Of a stretch of DNA of 64,000 nt, positions 46,001-60,720 are shown piece by piece (the stretch's first letter is position 1; every line of letters starts with the position of its first letter). The notes under the pieces were generated by a model. It did no database searches. It worked only from the letters and a program-made list of their open reading frames with translations, and had not been told where the DNA came from. Made by a program: the position numbers and the translations under genes. This DNA is from Blastomyces gilchristii SLH14081 (taxonomy: Eukaryota > Ascomycota > Eurotiomycetes > Onygenales > Ajellomycetaceae). The stretch lies in the NCBI RefSeq assembly GCF_000003855.2, contig NW_003101673.1:690078-754077 (forward strand). Reading direction: 5' to 3'.

Positions 46001-47332
46001 GAAGCATTGCACTCCTTTGAAGACCACGGGGGCTTGGCTACTGTGACCGCATTTTCCGCCAACCGTAAGCTTTTCGCACATTGCTCCCCTAGCTAGATTC
46101 TAATCCGAGAGTCATCCAATGGGAAAGTATTGCGCAAATTCACCGCAGAATACCCAAAGTCGATGATGGCATTCGCGGAAAACGACGGGCTCCTTGTTGT
46201 GGCATCTGAATCCATCATTATCATTATAGATCTAGGATCTGGCAGTATCAGTCACGTCCTCACAGGCCATAAAGGTATAGTAGCAAGCATTGCGCTTTCG
46301 GGAGATACTAAACTTCTTGGATCTGCGTCGATGGATTATACTGTTAGACTCTGGGATTTGAACATAACTAAGTCGTCTGGTGACACGGATCCTTTTCCCA
46401 TACTGTCCATTGCTCTCTCCAAAGATGTTAAGCTCTTGGCCGCCTCACAGTATGATGGAGGAGTTGCGATATGCGATAACCTTGTTAATCTCAAATTATT
46501 CATCAACGGAAACTGGTTTAGCCACCTGGTCTTCTCAGAAGATAATAGGTTCTTGACTACCTTTTCTCAAACTGATAAGGCTGTCACCCTAACCGATCTG
46601 TCCAATGGCGAAAATGAGCTGCTGCTTGATCTAAGTCACATTGAGGCCCGTTATCCTCGCGCTATGCCCTGTATCTTCTCGGAGGATGGAAAAGCATTTG
46701 CTCTGTCTGACTATGACGACAGGATATGCCTTTGCAATCTGGAGAAGAAAACCACCCAGTTCTTGCACAAACCTGGAACTGGGACCCCATGTAAATTTTC
46801 AGATGACGGATCTTTGCTCGCTTCCTCAACCCGCCGCTCGGGTTCCCCTTGCGACATAATCGCTCTGCATGATGTCTCCACAGGAAAGCATCTCCGAGAC
46901 ATTGAAACCCGATGCTTAATCAGAAATGGAGCTATTGCGTTCTCGAAAGATAACAAATTGCTGGTCATAAAGGATTCTCATATGGTGGAATTGCTGGATA
47001 TAGCAACAGGGGCAGAAGTGGGAAAGGTTGAAACCGACACTGGATTCTGGGAAATTGGAGGCTCTCCTGATGATTTTTCAAGCGTTGAAGTTAAATCCGG
47101 ATTGCTAAACATTCCAAATATCACAACCGTCACGCAACCAGCATCGGAACGACAGCCCGTGTTGAAGCTCTATTTTCAAGACGAATGGGTGATACGCAAC
47201 GGCGAAAAGTTTCTCTGGGTTCCGCCGGAATACTGCCCAGACAGCCCGGCTCGTATGGTCTGTCGGAATAACACTTTTCTGTGGGGGAACCATCTTGGGG
47301 TAGCCACTCTTGTTGAAATTGAGTGTCCGTGA
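43006..47332 (+). pseudogene. fungal STAND/NLR protein (N-terminal helical domain, NACHT, beta-propeller repeats), two lesions
   Basis: Exon 1 (43006-43427) encodes about 140 aa of the N-terminal helical domain found on fungal STAND proteins (EAVSAVANIVALVEVTAKIA; PWPFESKEFEKR-like end). Intron 43428-43491 (GTAAGC, TCTAAC, CAG) joins to a NACHT domain with P-loop GMAGTGKST (~211-219), Walker-B-like VIVIDALDECE and RIFVTSRPELPIRLGF. At 44152-44156 a T5 run causes a frameshift and TAA; one T fewer restores GFKAMAGDMH and the frame continues in 44163-45110. Intron 45111-45175 is phase 0. Degenerate WD40-type repeats follow (IIRLWDPDLGE, VRLWDLNI, LTGHKGIVASIALSGDTKLL), broken by an in-frame TAG at 46094-46096, and end at 47332. 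NLR-like fungal proteins act in non-self recognition and cell death. With both lesions the full protein is not made, unless one is an assembly error. Confidence 0.85.
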
Positions 47333-47352
47333 GGATGGTATGGATTACCGGA

Positions 47353-47452
47353 NNNNNNNNNNNNNNNNNNNNNNNNNNNNNNNNNNNNNNNNNNNNNNNN
47401 NNNNNNNNNNNNNNNNNNNNNNNNNNNNNNNNNNNNNNNNNNNNNNNNNNNN
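47353..47452. other. assembly gap of exactly 100 N
   Basis: One hundred N is the conventional filler for a gap of unknown length, beginning 20 bases after the STAND stop codon. Sequence on the two sides may not be truly adjacent. Confidence 0.99.
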
Positions 47453-48528
47453 CTCTATCACATCTCGATGGGGTGTACAAGAAGAAGTAGTGGTGACGCT
47501 GTGAGTGCGCGCCGTCGCGCCTCTATGATCAGGCGGTCGTAGTATGATGATGACATCAGTACTGCTCACTTTGATGTCTACATGACTCGCTCTCTATCTC
47601 GACAATCTCCCTTCTCTGATGACATTAACCGCACTAGACTCACTGAGAAGCCAACTCCACCCAGCTCAAGCACGATGGAAACTAGTATAGTGTGTGTTGT
47701 TCTGCGCTCAAACCTATGATTTTGTTTTATTAGAACCCAAACACATATTCCTACACATCTCATAATCAGAGGACCTCCAAATAAACAGAACACATTTATA
47801 TATTTAGGCCCACTCCACATCACCGCCCGCACCAACAACCCATCAAAAAACCCATATTCCCCGAGATTTATCTATAGTAAAACAAATATCCGACTCACGG
47901 GGGGGGGGGGCGGGGGAGGGTTGTTCTTATGGTGATTTTTTTCGTTCCATGCCGAGGATTGTATTGTTGATTGTCATTCTGAAATCTGAATTTTGAATAT
48001 CGCACGGGGTTTTGCAACTCGGAGGTACTTTACGGCGTGCCCGTGTGCTCCATCTAAGTATACCGTAGAGCACTAGGAGTGGCGCTCGTCAATGATAATC
48101 ATCTTTCTTAGAGATATAGTTTGTTGTTATGAAATTCACGACATATATTGGAAATGGAGGAAATTGGGAAAGGATATTCAACTCTGCTGCATACTGTGTG
48201 ACATGACATTATTAACTCACGGGCACAGCCAGTACATCGGGCTAATGAACTGAACAACCCTAACGGTTTTTTAGATGGAGGGGCAGACGTGAAAATAAAA
48301 TAATTCTAAAGATAATTCGCGGACGGAACGCAAAAACAAAAAAAAATGAGGACCGCGCACATGCAGTGTATGTACAGTACGCTATTACAATATCTCTATC
48401 CCATTCAAAGTTTGGACATAGTTACTCGTTTCGATGATATCCTCGGAATTTTGCTCTGCTAACCCCGCTCTATTTTTTGTCCCGTTCAGTACAACGCCTC
48501 TATTGCTACTGTAATCACCTGGCTCATC
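47453..48528. other. intergenic right of the gap
   Basis: No gene is recognised. A G-rich tract lies at about 47900-47919. The part nearest 48529 is the 3' UTR side of the E2 gene. Confidence 0.4.
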
Positions 48529-49486
48529 TCAGCCCTTCAGGACACGGTCGTACTTTATATTCCTCACTGTTCCCCCCTGCATGGCTGTTCGAACGTTGCG
48601 CTTGAAGCCCTCACGGTTTAGCCGAAGGTCATCAGCGACTTCTTGGATCAAGGGATCTTCGTATGTAGTGTGCATGAAGATATGCTGTTTGTTTGCGTGC
48701 TGGTGTTAGTCTGGGAACGCATAGTTTATTTCACTTTCTTCATTGTGGTTCTACATTTCTCCTTGGCTAAAAGGAGGGGAACGCACCAGTAGGCCAAATG
48801 CAACCGCTTGGACATCCAGCGCGGCTGTCCACCCTTCTCGCAGTATATTCAGACACACATTCCCTTGCGGATCGATATTCGGGTGGTATATCTTCTGAGT
48901 GCACTTTACTCGAGGAGGTGCATACGGGTACTCGTGTTCGGGAATCTCAAAGTCGAACTTAAACGAACCACCCTTGTACACACCCTCGTCAGGCTCGATC
49001 AATACGCTAAAATGAAACGGGTCATCACCATCCTTCCACAGAAATTTAATCGGACGTGCAGTCCCTCTGCTGTCTTCCTCCTGTTCTCCGACCCGGATTA
49101 GATCTGTGAGCGTGCATCGACGAAGTTCATAGTTAATTTACGCCAGTCGGAAAAGATTTTCGCCTATCACAAAATATTGATGTTGGCAAAACATACCATG
49201 TTGAATTCGGGTTTTAGCACCTCCGACTTTATTCTTGACCTGCCCAGCAGCAGCAGCCTCCTCTTGCTGCTTCTTTTTCTGTAGCACAGGGACAGTTAGT
49301 TTCTATGTATTCTGTCTCTAAAAAAAATAAAAGCAGAAGCCAGGGAGTATAAGCAGTGAATGATAACGAAGTGCTGGAGGTCCAGGGATATTTGAAAATG
49401 GAGTGCCAAAAGGGGAAGGGAGAAGATGATGTCAATAACAACAACGCACAGCCAATTTAACTTACCAAAGACAATATCTTCAACAT
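48529..49486 (-). CDS. UBC12: Ubc12-like NEDD8-conjugating E2 enzyme, diverged (4 exons)
   Basis: The model is complement(join(48529..48684,48787..49103,49197..49278,49466..49486)), 191 aa. Exon 1 encodes only MLKILSL. The N-terminal MLKI..LKKKQQEEAAAAG is the signature extension by which Ubc12 docks on the NEDD8 E1. The UBC core has PDEGVYKGGSFKFDFEIP, YAPPRVKCTQKIYHPNIDPQ and catalytic Cys118 in GNVCLNILRE with HPN at 108-110. The end ADDLRLNREGFKRNVRTAMQ matches fungal Ubc12. Ubc12 passes NEDD8 to cullins, activating SCF-type ligases. Several usually conserved spots differ: REGW for REDW, MHTTYEDP for LEPNxxDP, and an unusual segment at 37-60 (IRVGEQEEDSRGTARPIKF). It may be a fast-evolving UBC12 or a paralogue. 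Junctions use GTAAGT, GTATGT and GTGCGT. Confidence 0.88.
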
Positions 49487-51756
49487 CTTGCAAAAAGAAA
49501 ACCCCTGCGCTCCAGGTACACAATCACCAAAACAAAAGCGTTATATGTGCAAAGTATATGCAAAGGATACCACACAACAAGCCTCGCCTGTTGTCTGCCT
49601 GATACCCCGTCCTTCTCGTCTCGTATTTTTCCCGTTTCCTACCCTTGCATCCCGTACACACACACACAAAAACAGCGTCCCGTGTGTTTTTCCCCCTGAT
49701 ACTTTTCTGTTACGTTTGCGCCGTAGACCCTTAACAACAAAATGAGAAAAAAAGAGCAGAATCAAAAAAGTCAAGAACTTTTGCTGGATTCCAACCACCG
49801 ATTCTTCCTCCCGTTAACAAAAGAAACAAGAGACTTTCGTATTCTCCCTCCTAAAGCCGTGTAGCCAGCCGGTTCAGCCGTTTCTGAAAACCACTCAAAA
49901 AGAGACGAGACGAAAAAGAGAGAGAACCCGAGATGAGAAAACGGTGTAACCGTCCCCAGACGTGAAAGATTTTTTTCCAGCCCAATTCAGTTGTGTATAT
50001 CGAATTTTGCCTTGGGCTTGGGTTGGTTATCAGACGAAAGCACGTCGAGTTCGTAAGGTAGGAGGAGGGTAGGAAGAGGGCAGGGAGGTTCGTAATAGGT
50101 AGAGCGCTGGGCGGAAGGGGGCGGGTTTCGATCGATTGATATCAGCGGGGAGAGGCTGGTTTATGGTCCAAAAAGAAAAGGGAAAATGAGAGGTCGGAAG
50201 CAAATGAAGCGTTTGTGAAGTCAAGGTAACCTAAGCCGGGATCTTCTATGTTATATTATCTTACCTGATCCCGCTGAAATAGGAGGTAGAACAGAGAGAG
50301 GGAGGGGGGGGAAGGGGGCAAGGGGAAGTGGCGTGTGATTTCAGGGTATGTACACGGGCCAAGTGCTATGGTGGATTATTTTTGTACTATGCTGTGTCAG
50401 AGAAATGAGGGGGGAGAGGGGGCAATGAAAATACTAGACTGTGAGGTTGTTGACGGTTTGAAGATGAGAGAGATTTCAAAGCCAACGAGGACAACAGCAC
50501 AGGATGGGACATGACGATAGTTTGGTTTGGTTTGGGGCAAGACACGTGATGTTGCCTGCCAAAAATTGGTTAAGGCTAAGTTTAGCGGCGGCGCCTGGAA
50601 GTGGGCTGGTTATAGGGTTGCTTGGGGTGCTTGGGGTGCTTGGGGTGCTTGGGGTGCTTGGGGTGCTTGGAGGGGTGGAAATCATAGGCTGTCGTGGTGG
50701 ATAGAACAGCGGCGGCTGTGCAGATTGGTTTTTGATATAGGCAGCAGAAATTGACAGTTTCTTAACCGTTGCAAAAGTGGTTTGTCTCTTTCTTGAAATA
50801 AAGGGCTGTAATGCAGGCTCCCGAGCACTTCAATGTGGGTATACATATTCTTTGCTGCAGACATATCAAGCACCATGGCGGGGAACAGAAAGTGAAAATT
50901 AAAACATCATAAGGCAGCATTGAAATGAACCTTTTCTTTGTAAAAGCTAAGGGGTCTAAGACCAAGGATTAAATCGGGGCAGGTAAGATGGAAAAGAAGA
51001 GGAGAGCAACAGACATAAAAAGTTACGACAAATAACGAAGACACGGGGCTTGCATGAAGTAGGAAAACTATTATTGTTTAGCTTGCAACAGTACCTATAT
51101 CCTGTACGCAGCGTTGTGTCCTTATTATTCAATCAGATCATCATGAACGCGTTAAAAAGAGCCACAGTAACAACAGAAAGCAAGCGAGCCAACCAATCAC
51201 GCATTTGCAAATAAGGAAAAGGAAAGAGAAGTAGGGGAGACCAAGGGACAAGAAAAAGAATGATAGAAAAAAATCAGCCGTCATCTAGGATTTAATACAT
51301 TTACAACAAAAGTTAGGACGGAGCTAGACGTTAAGATCGACGACGAAAACAACAACGGCAGCAGCAGCAGCAGAGTTGGGGGGAATAGAGAGGGACAACA
51401 GACATCACATTCCAGAGACTCTCACGCAAATCGGTCAGCACGCAACAAAAAGGGGAAAGAAAGGGAAAATACATCTTGCCATCAACGAAACATGAGGAAA
51501 ACGACACAGGGAAAGTAATATGGGAAAATCGAAGGAGAAAATAAAACCAAAAGGGCATGTTCGTAAAAAATCAGGGGGGATGTGGCCAGCTGCCAGATGC
51601 CAGCTACCAGTTTCTTTCTTCGCTTTTCATTTTGTCGTTTCCCCTTTCTCTCTCCTTGGCTCTCTCTAGGTTTCGTGCCGCCGAAAAGATAAGCAAAGAA
51701 AAAAACAATCCATGATACCACGACAAAAAAAAAAAAAAAAAGTAAGACAAATAAAA
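49487..51756. other. 2.3-kb spacer: UBC12 promoter/leader and chitin synthase 3' side
   Basis: CT-rich and purine-rich stretches, A runs and the (CTTGGGGTG)n repeat lie here. Open frames at 50476-50754 are translations of that repeat and are not called. No supportable gene. Confidence 0.45.
50621..50670. repeat. five tandem copies of CTTGGGGTG
   Basis: Perfect 9-bp units, five full and one partial. Because 9 is a multiple of 3, all frames stay open through it, which explains the spurious open frames here. Confidence 0.9.
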
Positions 51757-55250
<3,494 letters not shown>

Positions 55251-55644
55251 GATGAGGCAGCTGCGGTCACACAGTCAAAACGAGAGGCTGGTGGGCGATG
55301 CAGACAGGCAAGGGGGTTATGAGTGTTTGGCTGGGTGGAGAGAACAAGAATGAGAAGAGGAGAAGAGGAGAAGAGTTAAGACGACGAAGATGTCTTTCTT
55401 TCTTTTTTTTTTTTTTTTTTTTAGGGGGGACGAACGAAGCCAGGCAGGCAAGCTAGCTGGCGGTGGAAGAGGTTAACTAGTTAAGCCAGGGAGATAGACG
55501 ACGAGTCGGGCGATGATCGAGCCCAGGAACAACCACCACCAACGATGGAGAAGCAGGAAACGAGAGACGAGGGAAAGCGAGCGCTTCTTCTTATTATTAT
55601 TATTTCCTGAATGAACCAACAGCAGCAACATCAACGAACGATGA

Positions 55645-55686
55645 CAACAGCAGCAGCAGCAGCAGCAACAACAACAACAACAACAG
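55645..55686. repeat. CAG/CAA trinucleotide repeat
   Basis: About 14 units, CAG changing to CAA, lie roughly 400 bases upstream of the chitin synthase ATG, probably in its leader or promoter. Confidence 0.85.
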
Positions 55687-55939
55687 CTGAAGGACGAAAG
55701 GAACAAGAAAATGAAGAGAAAGGAAAAAAGAAGATAATAAAGCCAAAAAAGCAAAGGCCTTTGAAACGGAACTTGGAGACGATTTATTTCGAGGCGGGTG
55801 TGTACGGTACGGTATGTGTATGTGTATCTGTATCTGTATCTGTCACTGTGTCTATAGTTACCTGTATGATACCGCGGTACTTCGGGTTGCCTCCGCGCTG
55901 TTTTGTCATTCGAAGGCCTGTGGTTTGATAGGTTAGGTA

Positions 55940-56155
55940 CAGTGTCTGCTAAAAAGTTTGAAACCCTCCGCCCTTTACATAGGCTTAATATAGTTTAGCG
56001 TAGTCACTATTTAGTATTGAGCAGCCCTAATTGATCCGCCTTGGCATGATTCTTCCTCAAATTCTCATTAATATTTTGTATACTAACTATCGAACCCTAA
56101 ACTATATTAAGCCTAGCGTAGAAGGGGAGGGTCTCAAACTTTTTAGCGGACACTG
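55940..56155. mobile_element. 216-bp MITE with ~60-bp inverted repeats and TA target duplication
   Basis: The left end CAGTGTCTGCTAAAAAGTTT and the reverse complement of the right end CAGTGTCCGCTAAAAAGTTT match. The inverted repeats extend about 58 bases with few differences, to a shared CTTAATATAGTTTAG. Both sides are flanked by TA (55938-55939 and 56156-56157). TA duplication and the CAGTG terminus fit a non-autonomous Tc1/mariner-type (fungal Fot/pogo-like) element. There is no coding capacity. The central ~95 bases are unique. Confidence 0.88.
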
Positions 56156-58547
56156 TATGTACAGGTAACATACGTACCTGGCCAGAGGAAGATTCCCCGA
56201 AAGTTACCGTTTTTGACCCCCCCAATCATATTACGCGCGGCTGGGCAGGCTGATTCGCGCGGTTTAATACCATATTGTTACCGTACAACGCCAAATACAG
56301 CCCAACATCCATCCATCCATAACATACATCCGTACATCTAATATTATTAATATTACTAATAATGGATGTTGACCGCACCTTGTGGTGATTAAAAGTCCGT
56401 CCCGTCATGTTTAAGATACGCTCAGTTACGGTTCCAGAAGGTTTGAAGGTACACATGTGTTTTGTGTGCTTGCTCCTTGCTCTACAGCATTCCAACAAGT
56501 TCTACTCCGTATAGAAATATATATCTATTACCTCGATATATATATATTTTCGCACTTCCCAGCGCGTTACCCTCTACGCAGTCGTAGTAGTCGACTTCAT
56601 GATGCCAACTTGCGGGCCTAAACATATATTTACAGGTCGTCTATATGATCCGCTCATGCCCCACCCTCCCGACGTTGTCCCGGCTGGTTGAACTACATCA
56701 GTGGCTCGCTCGCTCATGGAGGATCGCACGACATCACCACCTGCATATCCTCAGTTCCTCAGTTCCTCAGTTCTTCAGTTCTTCAGTTCACAACCCTCCG
56801 CCTCCGGCCCGCTCAGCTCAGCGCTGAGTGAGTGTGGATTTTCCTAGAGTTGTCTATCTATTATTATTATTATTATCGTCCCCTGCTGGTGCACCGCCTC
56901 AATAATAATAGTTTGATTATAACGGGGATAAAGTTTCAAGACCCACGGAGAGAGAATCAAAAATAACTTTTCAAGCCACCCTCTCGATCCCACATTCGAA
57001 ACCTGTCTCAGTCGAGCCCTGGGCAAATCTCAGGGACTCAGGGACGCCAGCTCTCTAATTCGAGAGGTGTTGGCAGGTTGAGAGGGACAAAATCACCACA
57101 ACACATACATGTAGCGGAGCGCTGCCAAACCAATTTCTAATAAAGCTCTTTTTCTTTGAGTGTTTCAACTTGATTTCGACTGATAGCCCTTTTTACCCAC
57201 GGCATACGTTTTGCCAGTTAAGCATCCAATTAGCAGGCGAGACGGATTATCGATGCATGGATGGAAAAAGGGTAGCAATGTGATCAGAAGGCGTGCTCAT
57301 GCGCAGATAAGATAAACCTCCCATGCATTGCATATGTTGCCTGTGCCGCATTTTCGAGAGATCACCCCAATTGCCCCTAAAATTCCCGGCGGTTGAAATC
57401 TAGCTAGTTCTCTTGAGTATGAGAGAGGTGCGTATACATACACGGATAGTTATAGAGACATGAGGTCGTTTATTATTATTAAATCGACAGTTATTAGCGA
57501 TTGAGCGTTTATCTTTCCAAGCGCGGTACACCGTATAAGCACGTTATTGAACTGAAAAATACCCACTAAACCACAACAGAACAGGTAGCATTGTGCCCTG
57601 TGCATTCCATCTGAAACCCGCCAACGGATTACGCTGCGTAGTACGGAGTACAGTACAAGTAGTTTATAGTTCCACCCACCCATCCCGCACAAACCCCCCG
57701 AGGGCTCTTGGAGTCTTGGACCAAGGCGGGAAATGAGCTGCAGATCTTGATCCATAGTTACTGTCTTTCTGATCGAAACAGACGCAGAGAGAGCCCAGAG
57801 AGGGCATTATATAACCGAGTACATGAGACGCGGGTGGGGTTGCTGTTACAGACCAACTAACGTTGTCCCTCTTCCCTTTATATTAAGGAGCCAAAGGGGG
57901 GTCAACACGAGGTTTGATTTTTCTCCTTATTTTTTTATTGTGTATGGAATGGTTATTAGGGGGCATCTTTTATATCCGCCTGGTTTCCATGTCCAGACTT
58001 CATTTCAGTGCCCGTGAGCCCGTGAGCTGTCAGGAATGTCTGGGATAATTAATACTGGTAAATTCCTCGTCCCTTGAACTGTCAATTATATTATCGCTCT
58101 AGGGGGTTTGGACAGCGAGTATGCAAGGATGCATGTGCTGTAAGTTCCATGTGAACATGCGTGTGAGGGACAATAATGACATGAGGGCAATTTTAGACTG
58201 ATCTCATCCCCGCAAAACCAGATCCATCGCGGTGTGTTGAAGAAGAAGATGAAGAAGAAGAAAAGAGATTTAAAGAATCCTCAGGACAAGATGCCATCGC
58301 ATCCAACCCAAGCGACAAAGAGATCATTATTGCACGCCGACTTGCTCCCTTTAGCCACCATTGCATTGCCCACCAACCAACACCAACCAACACCGCCCAG
58401 CTGCAGTCTGCCGTCCGTCTGCTCGGTGTCTAAATATAGCACTCATCTGGCCAGCCACGATCCACCGGCTGATTGGACTGGACTGGGTTGGTTAGTTACT
58501 TCCTTACAGCGTACTAGTGGGCAGCGGTGTATGCCGTAGTTGTCGAC

Positions 58548-58574
58548 TAATAATAATAATAATAATAATAATAA
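58548..58574. repeat. (TAA)n microsatellite
   Basis: About nine TAA/AAT units in intergenic DNA. Shorter ATT/AAT runs occur nearby, at 56859-56875 and 58702-58712. Confidence 0.85.
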
Positions 58575-59651
58575 GCAGCGGACGAAGCAATATACTTGTA
58601 AATACCGTATAATACCATATTGCCTGATACAGGTATCTTATTATATATAATACAGCCATGGAATATATAGTATTAGCTCCTCGACACTCGACACAGCATT
58701 CAATAATAATAATGACTTCCTAGGCAAACTAACCAACAAATCCTTGAGTAGAACTCTCAAAAACTACTACTTAGCGCCGCCTCAGCTGGCTCGTGGGTTC
58801 GTGGGTTCGGTGGAGGCGCATGCTAGTATATGGATTTCTGAAAGGAGAGAAGGGGGGGGTTGCAACTTTTTGCTGATGCTGTGTTGATTGGCATTGGGTT
58901 CCTTTGATGGGAGGTGAGATGCTGGTCTAACTATAATACTCCATAATAATAAATACTTGTCTGAATGGTGACTAGCTACACATCTTTACTCAAGTATACG
59001 GCGCAGCCTTTTTGTATGTGGTTTACACTCGGGAAGAGCGGTGACTATCTCAGAGAATACTTGATCAACGATGCTCAGAACCCCTCGTCTATGGAGTAAC
59101 AAGATTGGACAGAATAATAAGAGGCTCCGTCCCAGAAATTTTATCACTTGTTTCCGCCATTCAGCTGTGGAGAGGCAATAATAATAAATGGCCTGATCTG
59201 ATCACGGTTGGTTCAAGAGCTGTGGCTGCGCGGGCTGGTAGGGCTGAAGTACGGAGTAGTTAAAATGAGAAGGGGAATGATCCATCCCTCCCGGTGTGAG
59301 TGTGGCTGTGCAAGACGATGGTTGTGTCAGGGGAAGCTTGGGAGCTTCTGCAGAGTGAGGCTAAGTATGCAGGCGATGGAGATGAAATGAACAAAGGATG
59401 TAGCGTACTATTCTAGTCGATTATCCCTATTCTATCCGATTGTCATATTCTTTTCTTCTAAGTCATTCTTATCATTGTATTGTTAAATGCTGGCTTGGTA
59501 TACGCGTGGGTATCATGGACATCCAACATGCATTCTCTCTCCGCTATCCCTGTCATTCGTGATGGGGAGAGGGGGCCTTGCCCCTCCTCCATCCTCGGGC
59601 CATACCTGCAGAATGGTCGAGCTTGCATTCCTCAAAAGCCCTATATGCGGC

Positions 59652-60720
59652 CTAGAGGCAATGCAACTCTCCGCCCTCGTGCGTGTGGCAATTCTGATAA
59701 ACAGATAACGTGTTAGCAAGATACAACAGCACCACAGCCATACTGGAAGCTAAAAGGGTTAAATGGGCAACTAAGGCGTAAGGGAAAATCAACCCACCGG
59801 TGGTACATGAACGGTTGGCGCTGGGGGCTGCGGAACCGTGGGTGTGGGTGTGTCCTGTGTCGGTTGAGTAGTGGGTGGCATCGTCGTAGTCGTCGATTTT
59901 TCCTCTTCCCACTTACCCGGACACCCAAAATGCGGCACGGCGACTTCATGCCCATACACGTCTGCCGCAAAGTACTGCAGCGTATTGCTATCTCGCGTGG
60001 CGTAGGTGGAATTATACTTCGCTAGGTGCATCACGTCCTCGTAGGAGCTGGCAAAGTGGTCAACGTAGGACTCGCCGATGGCAGGCATGTGGAACAGCCG
60101 ATGCAGCATGTCGGTGCCCCAGTAGGTGTTGCGCGGTGAACCGGAGACGGTATACCCGCGCGTGCAGAAGTAATCGAGATATAGCCGTGTGTGGTAGGAT
60201 AACGCACAGATTACGGTTTCGTCGGTGGCGTTTTCGCCGCGCCAGTGGCCGCCGTATTCTAGATGGGATTAACTGGCCATTTCTCTTGGAAAAATTTTGG
60301 GAAGAAGGGGGGTGGGGACAAACTGGGGAAATGCTTGCAATTCCCATCCGGGTCATCGCAGCGGAACAACGTCTTCCACTTTTTCCCACTGACGACCCGC
60401 TCTAGGTTCCCGATTACCTCGCTAGTCGGGCCATCGCCGAAGTACTTGCGGTACAGAGCGGAATCTTTGCCATACCAGAGCACATGGTCTCTGGCCCGGG
60501 CAGCTAGAGTCATGGCATCCTGTAAACCGCGACGGATCATCCTCCGCTCGGTGGCATTGCAAGAGTTGTGGATGGGATAGTCGTTTCTCGGGCTGTGGTC
60601 GCATTGCAGCCAACCTGCGCAAGCATGGCATGGCGGTGCTGGGTTCCAATCTGCATGGGGAACTGCGAGGACAGCTCCCGCATAAACGGACGCAAACACA
60701 ACAGGTATGGGGAGCCTCAT
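59652..60720 (-). CDS. PRA1: Pra1/Asp f 2-type secreted zincophore (HRxxH protein, 3 exons)
   Basis: The model is complement(join(59652..59693,59798..60258,60324..60720)), 299 aa. The start at 60720 gives a signal peptide (MRLPIPVVFASVYAGAVLA). Landmarks are NATERRMIRRGLQDAMTLAA, VLWYGKDSALYRKYFGDGPT, YGGHWRGENATDETVICALS, HRLFH (185-189, the HRxxH zinc site) and YNSTYATRDSNTLQYFAADV. A Thr/Pro-rich linker leads to the last exon, only 14 codons, which gives NCHTHEGGELHCL, the terminal Cys/His zinc-binding motif of this family; stopping at the earlier in-frame TGA would lose it. Pra1/Asp f 2 proteins are secreted under zinc starvation, bind zinc and return it to the cell; some are allergens and bind host regulators. 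Intron 1 uses GTTTGT, intron 2 GTGGGT with a GCTAACAC branch. The zinc transporter often adjacent in other fungi is not in this window. Confidence 0.9.

Larger units (their letters stand above)
55251..59651. other. 4.4-kb gene-poor region with a MITE and simple repeats
   Basis: This includes the chitin synthase promoter and leader (T run at about 55404-55423, purine-rich tracts, CAG/CAA repeat at 55645-55686), the MITE at 55940-56155, a (TAA)n run at 58548-58574 and several TACGGAGTA motifs. Open frames such as 57450-57755 have no domain or splice partner. No supportable gene. Confidence 0.45.

Noticed and set aside
46130..47332. A separate 400-aa beta-propeller gene
   Set aside because: Same frame as the upstream repeats, separated only by one TAG; it is the C-terminal part of the STAND gene.
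50476..50754. Open frames with LGV or AWG repeats
   Set aside because: Produced by the 9-bp CTTGGGGTG repeat, which keeps every frame open.
57450..57755. 101-aa minus-strand gene
   Set aside because: No domain or splice context; overlaps low-complexity ATT repeats and TACGGAGTA-containing spacer.
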